DNA from: an uncultured bacterium
Lineage (GTDB): Bacteria > Desulfobacterota > Desulfobulbia > Desulfobulbales > Desulfobulbaceae
Reading direction: 5' to 3'
Length of the DNA stretch: 14,084 bases
Assembly (NCBI GenBank): GCA_903842475.1
Contig: CAIMMA010000308.1
Coordinates: forward strand, 1 to 14,084
The notes beneath the pieces are model-generated. The model did no database searches. It was given only the letters and a program-made list of their open reading frames with translations, and was not told where the DNA came from. Each line of letters opens with the position of its first letter. Position 1 is the first letter of the stretch. Made by a program: the position numbers and the translations under genes. Positions 1 through 5,718 of the stretch are shown here, piece after piece.

Positions 1-183
1 ACACCGTGCCGGGCCACCATGGAAATGGTCCTGGTCGTCGAGTATGCCGCCTATGACCTCTGCCGCAACCTGGCGCACCGTTTCCAGGGGCAGCCTTTGG
101 CGCAGGTCTTCAATGCCATTGCCGAAATGGAAAAAGAACATATTCAGCTGGCGGCCAAGGGGCTGGCGTTGTGCGAGGCGTGA
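1..183 (+). CDS. C-terminal end of a ferritin-like (rubrerythrin-type) protein, partial
   Basis: The frame is open from the left edge to TGA at 181-183, giving the last 60 residues of a protein whose start lies outside the window. The fragment looks like the last two helices of a four-helix ferritin/rubrerythrin bundle. A helix with EYAAYDL (Glu at fragment residue 14) is followed by a helix with EMEKEH, which gives the ExxH iron-ligand pair (Glu44, His47). Such domains bind a di-iron centre and act in peroxide or oxygen detoxification in anaerobes. In Desulfobacterota this kind of C-terminus also occurs fused to a rhodanese domain, but the N-terminus is not visible so that cannot be decided. 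The 239 bp up to the next gene contain no ORF I believe and no clear terminator. Confidence 0.6.
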   Translation, partial: TPCRATMEMVLVVEYAAYDLCRNLAHRFQGQPLAQVFNAIAEMEKEHIQLAAKGLALCEA

Positions 184-422
184 TCCGGGTTTCTCTTGTT
201 GGCACGCGGTGCGGGCTGAGTACATGGTCGGAATCTGATTGTAACGACAAAATGCGTTCTTAAGGATCTTGCGGGAAAATAATTCCGATGGTAACATTTT
301 GGCGTTGTATCCAAATTGGTTGGGTGACTGGGTGTTTTCTTTCGGCAAGTCATTGGCAGGGGGGAGTCCTGACCGGGTCCGGGGAAAGCGAGGAAGGTTT
401 TTGACAACAACGGAGAAAACGT

Positions 423-1085
423 ATGCAACATTTTTCCTACAAAGACACCACCTATCAGGTCGACGATCAGGGCTTTTTACTGAATGCAAAATTCTGGGAC
501 CCGAATTTTGCCGAAGGGATGGCCAGGGAATGCGAAATTCAAGATTTGACCAGCGAACATTGGGCGGTCATTCGTTTTGTGCGGGAGGCGCTCGAAGCTT
601 CCGGGGTCTGTCCCACTATTTTTGCCGTCTGCAAAGCCAATGGTCTCCGGCCGCGGGAGATGAAAAAACTGTTTCCCACGGGATACCACCGGGGGGTGTG
701 TCGAATTGCCGGAGTAAACTACCGTGTGCATCCGTTGCCGGACGAAGCGTTCCTCCAGGAAGCCGCGGACGATCTGAAAGCGCTTTCCGGCAATAAGAAG
801 TATTGCGTTGATGTGCGCGGCTTTTTGATCGACCCTGACACCTGGGATGCAAATTTTGCCATGCATCGTGCCCTGGAGATGAATATCCCCCATGGGCAAC
901 TTTCCGACAACCATTGGCAGGTTGTTACCTATCTACGCGATGTCTTTAAGAAAGAAAAAAGAATTCCAACTATTTATGAAACCTGCGAAGCCTGTGATCT
1001 GGGATTCGAAAATTTTGAATCGCTGTTTCCGCATGGATACCACCGTGGGGCACTGAAAATAGCGGGATTGCGATTTGTCAAATAA
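423..1085 (+). CDS. Tandem double-domain DsrC/TusE-like protein, copy 1
   Basis: This 220-residue protein contains two DsrC/TusE-like domains in tandem, about residues 1-102 and 125-220. Single-domain members are usually about 105-115 residues. Each half shows the family pattern in order: a D-x-x-GFL turn and Trp (W25; W141), an EHW or NHW helix (46-47; 164-165), an R-F-V-R or Y-L-R-D helix, a P-T-I helix (64-66; 182-184), then LFP-x-GYHRG and K/R-IAG. DsrC carries sulfur as a trisulfide between two cysteines, one before the IAG motif and one on a flexible C-terminal arm. Here the first site survives only in the first half (C93); it is L211 in the second. The arm cysteine is missing from both, and the protein ends at IAGLRFVK. 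Other cysteines are C37, C63, C70, C128, C188 and C191. GGAG at 412-415 supports the start. Its codons are more AT-rich than those of copy 2. Fold assignment is firm; function is unknown. Confidence 0.85.
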   Translation: MQHFSYKDTTYQVDDQGFLLNAKFWDPNFAEGMARECEIQDLTSEHWAVIRFVREALEASGVCPTIFAVCKANGLRPREMKKLFPTGYHRGVCRIAGVNYRVHPLPDEAFLQEAADDLKALSGNKKYCVDVRGFLIDPDTWDANFAMHRALEMNIPHGQLSDNHWQVVTYLRDVFKKEKRIPTIYETCEACDLGFENFESLFPHGYHRGALKIAGLRFVK

Positions 1086-1095
1086 ACACACGTAC

Positions 1096-1123
1096 CGGCT
1101 GCGGATGGGAACGTCCGCAGCCG
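1096..1123 (+). terminator. Terminator-like hairpin between the two DsrC-like copies
   Basis: A perfect 10-bp inverted repeat, CGGCTGCGGA (1096-1105) and TCCGCAGCCG (1114-1123), with an 8-nt loop begins 10 nt after the stop codon of copy 1. It is followed by TTGTCAT, so the U-tract is weak. It could be a leaky terminator, an attenuator or an mRNA 3' stabiliser that lets the two paralogues be expressed at different levels. Confidence 0.55.
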
Positions 1124-1144
1124 TTGTCATGCTGTGAGCGGTAT

Positions 1145-1187
1145 GGGTACGCAACCTCTCCGTGAGGGCGTCGTTGCGTCCGTACCC
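1145..1187 (+). other. Second inverted repeat in the leader of DsrC-like copy 2
   Basis: GGGTACGCAAC (1145-1155) can pair with GTTG (1173-1176) and CGTACCC (1181-1187), leaving CGTC bulged. Inside it a short CTC/GAG hairpin (1156-1158 with 1164-1166) can form. The structure ends about 20 nt before the ribosome-binding site of copy 2. It could be a regulatory leader or simply an intergenic repeat; no known riboswitch class is recognised. Confidence 0.4.
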
Positions 1188-1208
1188 CTTGCGGGTTATT
1201 TATACCAA

Positions 1209-1213
1209 GGGAG
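1209..1213 (+). promoter_or_regulatory. Ribosome-binding site fixing the start of DsrC-like copy 2
   Basis: A Shine-Dalgarno-like GGGAG lies at 1209-1213, 5 nt before ATG at 1219. An in-frame ATG exists at 1162 but has no such site and falls inside the hairpin region. Starting at 1219 gives 220 residues, the same as copy 1, with colinear N-termini. Confidence 0.8.
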
Positions 1214-1218
1214 AAGAA

Positions 1219-1881
1219 ATGAAGCCGTTTACTTATAAAAACACCTCCTATCCAATGGACGATCAGGGGTGTTTGCTTGACCCGCAATGCTGGAGCGAAG
1301 ATTTTGCCGAGGGTATCGCCAGGGAATGCGACATCCCCGTGCTCTCGGGCGAACACTGGGATGTCATTCGGTACATTCGGGATACCTATGCGCAAACCGG
1401 GGTCTGCCCAACGATCTTTGCCACCTGTAAGGCCATCGGTCTTCGTCCCCAGGAAATGAAAAAATTGTTTCCCACCGGCTATCACCGGGGGGTGTGTCGG
1501 ATTGCGGGTGTGCACTATCGGGTCAGCCACATGGACTATGGCGCGCATCTCAAGGAAAGTGTCGCCGATATGCGGGCCTTGGCCAACGAAAAAGTGTATT
1601 GCACGGATGTCCGCGGATTTCTGGTCGATCCGGAATCCTGGGACGAAAACTATGCCGTGCATCGGGCCATGGAGATGAAGATTCCGGCGGGACGCCTGAC
1701 CGAGGACCACTGGCGCATCATTCATTTTCTTCGCGATGTCTATCAACGGGAGCAGCGGATTCCCAATATCTATGAAACCTGCGAGAAGGGCAACCTGGAA
1801 CTGGAGGCCTTTGAGGCCCTTTTTCCGGATGGCTATCATCGTGGGGCACTGAAGATCGCCGGTCTGCGCTTCGTCAAATAG
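1219..1881 (+). CDS. Tandem double-domain DsrC/TusE-like protein, copy 2
   Basis: This is the paralogue of the preceding gene. The two align over all 220 residues without a gap, with about 137 identities (roughly 62%) by hand count. The domain layout is the same: W25, EHW (45-47), C63-P-T-I, C70, LFPTGYHRG-V-C93-RIAG in the first half, and C128, W141, DHW (163-165), P-N-I, C188, LFPDGYHRG-A-L211-KIAG in the second. The arm cysteine of canonical DsrC is absent from both halves. Six cysteines (37, 63, 70, 93, 128, 188) are kept in both copies, which suggests they matter; C18 and C24 are unique to this copy and C191 to the other. The linker around residues 103-126 is the most divergent part. The gene ends 99 nt before the selenoprotein gene, with no clear terminator between, so co-transcription is plausible. 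Function is unknown; sulfur carrier, scaffold or regulator are all possible. Confidence 0.85.
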   Translation: MKPFTYKNTSYPMDDQGCLLDPQCWSEDFAEGIARECDIPVLSGEHWDVIRYIRDTYAQTGVCPTIFATCKAIGLRPQEMKKLFPTGYHRGVCRIAGVHYRVSHMDYGAHLKESVADMRALANEKVYCTDVRGFLVDPESWDENYAVHRAMEMKIPAGRLTEDHWRIIHFLRDVYQREQRIPNIYETCEKGNLELEAFEALFPDGYHRGALKIAGLRFVK

Positions 1882-1980
1882 GGAACAGCTGTCCTTGCGA
1901 GCGGATGACGGTGCAAAACGCCACGAAGCCAAACTCCGCTGCGTGCCTTGAAACATTCGGTTCCCTGGGAGGTGTAGGTA

Positions 1981-2298
1981 ATGAAAGTGACCTTGATGGT
2001 GTGCAGTGGCGACCCTGAAATCGTGTGGAACGGTTTCAGGATGGCCAACCTGATGTTGGAGGAGATGGATGAAGTCACCGTTTTTCTCAACGGGCCGTCG
2101 GTGCGCTACACTTCGCTGGCCTCGGAGGATTTTCCCCTCCTTGATCTGGCAAAGCTCTTTACCCTCTCCGAGGGCGTGCTGCTCGCCTGAGGGAAATTAC
2201 TTGACCTCCACGGGGTGGAGGCCGGTTATCATCAACGGGCAAAGCAGCGGGATCTGTACCGACTTATTGCGGAGAGCGATCGTCTGGTCACCTTCTAG
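1981..2298 (+). CDS. Predicted selenocysteine-containing DsrE-family protein (TGA at 2188 read as Sec)
   Basis: The gene starts at ATG 1981 behind a strong GGGAGGT (1967-1973). It reads as a DsrE-like protein for 69 codons, ending VLLA, meets TGA at 2188-2190, then continues with G-K-L-L-D-L-H-G and ends SDRLVTF before TAG at 2296-2298. Family members I recall have a CGTCL-type motif just after the ILA/LLA strand and a C-terminus like SDKVVTF, so the TGA falls on the first redox cysteine (Sec70) and the homology resumes in frame beyond it. The second cysteine of the CxxC is leucine (L73); C8 near the N-terminus is the only cysteine. The recoded length, 105 residues, is normal for this small family of sulfur-transfer proteins; 69 would lack the last strands. 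A SECIS-like hairpin follows the TGA and selB lies nearby. The alternative is a nonsense mutation or TGC-to-TGA sequencing error, which would not explain the hairpin. Confidence 0.88.
2201..2225 (+). promoter_or_regulatory. Candidate bacterial SECIS element in the coding sequence
   Basis: Fourteen nt after the TGA, CCTCCAC (2205-2211) pairs perfectly with GTGGAGG (2215-2221) around a GGG loop (2212-2214). It can also be drawn as a 6-bp stem with a CGGGG loop. Below an A/C mismatch, TTG (2201-2203) can pair with CGG (2223-2225) using two G-U wobbles. Bacterial SECIS elements are short hairpins just downstream of the UGA, with a G early in a small apical loop, bound by the C-terminal winged helices of SelB. 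The loop here starts 22 nt after the TGA, within the usual distance. The hairpin is coding, so its strength is constrained by the protein too. Confidence 0.75.
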
Positions 2299-2307
2299 GG
2301 TAACGAT

Positions 2308-2331
2308 GCCGGCGGGGCTCCTCCCGCTGGC
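2308..2331 (+). other. Stable hairpin downstream of the selenoprotein gene
   Basis: GCC-G-GCGGG (2308-2316) pairs with CCCGC-T-GGC (2323-2331), a 9-bp stem with one G-U and a 6-nt loop, 9 nt after the TAG. It is followed by AAATCAATAA, not a T-tract, so it is not a classical terminator. It may protect the 3' end of the upstream message or affect translation of the hydrolase, whose start is 17 nt further on. Confidence 0.45.
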
Positions 2332-2348
2332 AAATCAATAACCTGAGC

Positions 2349-3029
2349 ATGACCAAGATGACTTCGGCGGCAGCGGCGGGCCAACACCCCAAGGCCGGGG
2401 TTGTGCTGCTCCATGGCCTGGCCCGCACCCACCGCTCGATGAGACCGCTGGCTGCGTATCTCCAGCGGCACGGTTACCCCGTGGTCAATGTCGGCTACCC
2501 CTCTCGTCGTCACCCGGTCGAGGTCCTGGCCCGCATCGCCATTCCGCCGGCGGTGGCGGACTTGCGCCGGGGCGGCATCGATACCATCCATTTTGTAACC
2601 CATTCCATGGGCGGCCTTTTGCTCCGCTCGTACCTCTCCAGCGAATCCCCGCCCGATCTCTGTCGGGTGGTGATGCTCAGTCCGCCCAATCAGGGCAGTG
2701 AAGTGGTCGATCATCTCGGCCGTTATCGCTGGTTCCGCTGGCTGTTCGGCCCGGCTGTCGCTCAGTTGGGCACGGCTCCGCCTGCTCCGCCCCTCTGCCT
2801 GGCGGCACCGCCCTGTCCGGTGGGGATCATCACCGGCAATCGGCCAGCCTTCGGGCTTTCCCGCTTTTTCCCGGGCCCCGGCGACGGCAAGGTTTCGGTA
2901 GCCCGGGCACAGCTGCCCGGGATGGCCGATTTTCTCGTTGTTCCCTACGGACATTCTTGGATCATGCGCCACCGGTCGGTGCTGGCGCAGGTGGTATTCT
3001 TTTTGGAAAACGGGAGATTCAGGCGATAG
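2349..3029 (+). CDS. Small alpha/beta-hydrolase (lipase/esterase-like)
   Basis: This 226-residue alpha/beta-hydrolase has the visible elements in order. An oxyanion-hole HG follows strand VVLLHG (residues 18-23). The nucleophile elbow is T-H-S-M-G-G with Ser86. A G-D-G-K-V-S-V segment carries the likely acid Asp179, and Y-G-H-S carries the likely catalytic His202. The Asp-Gly-Lys/Thr-Val pattern and a histidine close to the C-terminus resemble triacylglycerol lipase or PGAP1-like esterases that lack a long lid. No signal peptide is seen, so it is probably cytoplasmic. The substrate cannot be inferred. The start is uncertain: neither ATG 2349 nor in-frame ATG 2358 has a good Shine-Dalgarno sequence. 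It lies 50 nt after the selenoprotein gene and converges on selB with only 8 nt between the stop codons and no terminator there. Confidence 0.8.
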   Translation: MTKMTSAAAAGQHPKAGVVLLHGLARTHRSMRPLAAYLQRHGYPVVNVGYPSRRHPVEVLARIAIPPAVADLRRGGIDTIHFVTHSMGGLLLRSYLSSESPPDLCRVVMLSPPNQGSEVVDHLGRYRWFRWLFGPAVAQLGTAPPAPPLCLAAPPCPVGIITGNRPAFGLSRFFPGPGDGKVSVARAQLPGMADFLVVPYGHSWIMRHRSVLAQVVFFLENGRFRR

Positions 3030-3037
3030 GCGGGGGG

Positions 3038-4963
3038 TTATCCTTTGCGCAGGACACGTTTGTCGTCGATGCGGATGGTCAGTTTGATTTTGTCGAAATA
3101 CTCAAGCAGCGGGATGGAAAATTTCCGGGTCAGGCCGGTGAGCTCCTTGAATCGCGGGGCATCGATTTCGCCTTCTCGACGGATGAACGCAACCACGTCT
3201 TCCTGCAGTTTGGCGATGGCCGGGGCATGGAAACAGAGGCTTTCGTTGATTTTGATCAAGGCGCCCTTGGCCAGCAGCAGATCGATCACCTGCCGGATCT
3301 GTCGTTCGGGGAATTCGGTGAACTCGGCCAGCACTTCTTTGAGATTGGGCGGGATGAGGCCGGCATCGCGGTAGAGGTTGCCGATTTTTTCCTCCATCTC
3401 CTGCTCGTTGATCTCCAGGGTGACGGTGTAACCGGTGAGCTTGACTTCGGCGCCGCTCTGTTCGATCAGCCCTTTCTTCACCAGGCTGCCCAGCAGAGCG
3501 TGGAGGATTCGCTGGTCCACCGGAGGCCGCAGCTGGGAGCGCAATTCTTCCTTGGCCAGCCCGGTTTTCAGCGGATTTTTCCGGTGAAAGGCGGCCATCA
3601 GGTCAAGGATCTGCTGGTTGACGGTCTCGGCCACCGAGGCGGCGAGCAGCCGCTGGCTCTCCGAATCGACCACCTGCAGCGCCCCGGTTGAAATCGGGTG
3701 CTGCAGTATTTTTTTGAGCTTTTTGCTGAACGTCCCGGTGCGGGCCGCCAACTGGTCGGCGGTGATCCCCTGGCGGCCGCACTCCGCAATCAGCAGCAGC
3801 AGTTTCTGCTCGTTGTCGGCGGTTTTGAGGGCGGCAAAGTGGGCGCGATTGTCTTCCCGATCCCGTTCCAGGGACCGTTTTCGTTTTTTGGGAGCATTGC
3901 TGAGAATGGTCCCGCCGCCGATGGTGGTGATCGGCGAATAGCTGCGGATCACGTAGCGATCTCCCGGCCAGACGGCCACCGGGTCCTGGAGGAGGAGTTG
4001 GATATGACCGGTCTCGCCGGGCTTCAGGGTTTCCGCCTCCAGCAGCAGGACTCGGCCGACGATTTCCCGGGTGCCGAGGTGGACTCGGACCTGGGTACGG
4101 TTTTTCAAGTCTTTGCGGGCCGTGGGCAGGTACTGGCAGTCGGCATCGAGCAGGGTGGAGGCGACCAGGCTGCCCGGAGTCGCCGCCACGTCGCCGCGGT
4201 TGATCTGTTCCTTCTCGATGCCCTGGAGGTTGATCGCGGTGCGGTGACCGGCTTCGACCAGATCGACATCGCGGCCATGCACCTGGATGCCGCGGATTTT
4301 GGCGGTCAGGCCGCCGGGATAAAACATCAGTTCCGCCCCGGTTTCGACCCGGCCGGAAAGCGAGGTGCCGGTGATCACCGTGCCGAAACCCTTCATCGAA
4401 AAAACCCGGTCCACCGCCAATCGAAACGGGCCGTATTCCTCATGAAAATTACTGGCCGCCACCTTGGCGTCGAGCAGTTTGACAAGCTCCCCAATCCCCT
4501 CGCCGCTGAGAGAATCCACCGGCACGATCGGGGCGTTTTCCAGAAAGCTGGACTTGAAGAAATCGCGCACCTCCTCAGTGACCATGTCCAGCCAATCCGG
4601 TTCGACCATATCCTTTTTAGTGAGAATGACGAGCCCGTCGCGGACTCCGAGCAGCTGGCAGATTTCGAAATGCTCGACGGTCTGGGGCATGATGCCCTCG
4701 TCGGCGGCGATCACAAAGGCCACCAGATCCATACCGGCGGTGCCGGCCACCATGTTGCGGATAAACTTCTCGTGGCCCGGCACGTCGACGATCCCGAGAC
4801 GATGGCCGCAGGGCAGGTCGAGATAGGCAAAACCCAGCTCGATGGTGATGCCGCGCTCCTTCTCCTCTTTGAGGCGATCGGTCTCGATGCCGGTAAGCGC
4901 ACGGATCAGGCTGGTCTTGCCGTGGTCGACATGACCGGCGGTGCCGAGGATGATCTCACGCAT
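3038..4963 (-). CDS. selB: Selenocysteine-specific elongation factor SelB
   Basis: SelB is a 641-residue EF-Tu-like GTPase that brings Sec-tRNA to UGA codons by binding the SECIS hairpin in the mRNA. The G domain shows GTAGHVDHGKTS (7-18), ERGIT (36-40), DVPGHE (60-65) and TKKD (115-118), all standard for SelB. Two beta-barrel domains follow to about residue 350 (V-D-R-V-F-S-M-K-G-F-G-T-V-I-T-G-T opens domain 2). The rest, to 641, is charged and helix-rich, matching the four winged-helix SECIS-binding repeats. The length is typical and nothing looks broken. The start has no obvious Shine-Dalgarno sequence but sits exactly at the canonical N-terminus. It lies 57 nt downstream of the metallo-hydrolase gene on the same strand, probably one transcript. 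No selA or selC is adjacent. Its presence means Sec decoding is available for the TGA-containing gene 0.75 kb away. Confidence 0.97.
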   Translation of the reverse strand: MREIILGTAGHVDHGKTSLIRALTGIETDRLKEEKERGITIELGFAYLDLPCGHRLGIVDVPGHEKFIRNMVAGTAGMDLVAFVIAADEGIMPQTVEHFEICQLLGVRDGLVILTKKDMVEPDWLDMVTEEVRDFFKSSFLENAPIVPVDSLSGEGIGELVKLLDAKVAASNFHEEYGPFRLAVDRVFSMKGFGTVITGTSLSGRVETGAELMFYPGGLTAKIRGIQVHGRDVDLVEAGHRTAINLQGIEKEQINRGDVAATPGSLVASTLLDADCQYLPTARKDLKNRTQVRVHLGTREIVGRVLLLEAETLKPGETGHIQLLLQDPVAVWPGDRYVIRSYSPITTIGGGTILSNAPKKRKRSLERDREDNRAHFAALKTADNEQKLLLLIAECGRQGITADQLAARTGTFSKKLKKILQHPISTGALQVVDSESQRLLAASVAETVNQQILDLMAAFHRKNPLKTGLAKEELRSQLRPPVDQRILHALLGSLVKKGLIEQSGAEVKLTGYTVTLEINEQEMEEKIGNLYRDAGLIPPNLKEVLAEFTEFPERQIRQVIDLLLAKGALIKINESLCFHAPAIAKLQEDVVAFIRREGEIDAPRFKELTGLTRKFSIPLLEYFDKIKLTIRIDDKRVLRKG

Positions 4964-5020
4964 GGGCGGACCGGCAGGTCTGGTGGTCGCAACTGTTCAA
5001 CATCAAGAGCGCGGCGGGGA

Positions 5021-5647
5021 TCAGAAATAGGGGTTGGTTTTGGCTTCGCGGCCGATGGTGGACTGTAGCCCGCCGTACCCGTGTCCCGGCCAGACCAAGG
5101 TGTCTTCGGGCAGGGTCAGGAGTCGGGTTCGGATTGCCTGGGACATCTGCTCCATGGAGCCGCCCGGAAAATCGGTCCGGCCGACCGCGCCGACAAAGAG
5201 GGTGTCGCCGGTGAAGCAGTGGGGCTGGCTGTACAGGCAGATGCCGCCCGGGGTGTGGCCGGGGGTATGGATGACCTGCAGCTGTTCCTCGCCGATTGTG
5301 ATGACGTCGCCGTCCTGCACGATCAGCCCGATCGGCGGGGATTCGTCCATGCCCAGCGAGGAAAAGTAATCCTTGATGCGCGGGTCATCGAAGTAGGCGG
5401 CATCGGCGCTATGCATAACGATCTGCGCCCCGGTTGCCGCCTGGATGCGGCCGTTGCCGCAGACATGATCCGGGTGCCCGTGGGTGTTGATGATATACTC
5501 CACCTGCAGTCCGTTGGTGGTACAGTAATCGAGGATCCGGTCCTCGTCGCCGCCGGGGTCGATGATGGCGGCTTTTTTGGTAGTTTCGCAGGAGACGATA
5601 TAACAGCAGACGCCCATCATGCCGACCGTGAGTTGTTTGACAAGCAT
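5021..5647 (-). CDS. Metallo-beta-lactamase-fold hydrolase (glyoxalase II-like)
   Basis: This 208-residue protein has the di-zinc metallo-beta-lactamase fold. The metal-binding motif THGHPDH supplies His56, His58, Asp60 and His61. Further ligands are His131 in TPGHTPGG, Asp148 in F-T-G-D-T-L-F and His189 in PGHG. The sequence resembles the glyoxalase II-like group that hydrolyses thioesters, but the long C-terminal substrate domain of true glyoxalase II is absent, so the substrate is open. Related single-domain proteins include persulfide dioxygenases and general thiol-ester hydrolases. It is cytoplasmic with no signal peptide. The gene lies between mrp (71 nt upstream) and selB (57 nt downstream) in the same direction, probably in one operon. 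The cysteines at 14, 15 and 20 lie near the N-terminus outside the active site. Family assignment is firm, reaction unknown. Confidence 0.9.
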   Translation of the reverse strand: MLVKQLTVGMMGVCCYIVSCETTKKAAIIDPGGDEDRILDYCTTNGLQVEYIINTHGHPDHVCGNGRIQAATGAQIVMHSADAAYFDDPRIKDYFSSLGMDESPPIGLIVQDGDVITIGEEQLQVIHTPGHTPGGICLYSQPHCFTGDTLFVGAVGRTDFPGGSMEQMSQAIRTRLLTLPEDTLVWPGHGYGGLQSTIGREAKTNPYF

Positions 5648-5718
5648 AGACCTGATTCCCGGGGCTGTTTCCCGCAGCCAGCCAGAGCGGCCGACTGCGG
5701 GAGAATTGAAGAAGAAGG

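Noticed and set aside
199..214. TTGGCACG resembling a sigma-54 -24 element
   Set aside because: The matching -12 element (GC at the right offset) is absent; 213-214 is GG.
181..219. TGA at the end of the ferritin-like fragment as a second Sec codon
   Set aside because: Translation past it reaches another TGA within a few codons with no family similarity, and the protein ends where expected.
401..430. Perfect TTGACA box at 401-406
   Set aside because: It lies only 17 nt before the start codon, so any -10 box would fall inside the gene, and none fits.
2069..2341. 90-codon plus-strand frame across the end of the DsrE-like gene, in another frame
   Set aside because: Its translation has no family likeness, while the recoded DsrE frame explains the same bases.
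3698..5068. 456-codon open frame antisense to selB
   Set aside because: It is the mirror of a clear SelB reading frame in GC-rich DNA; its translation has no recognisable domain.
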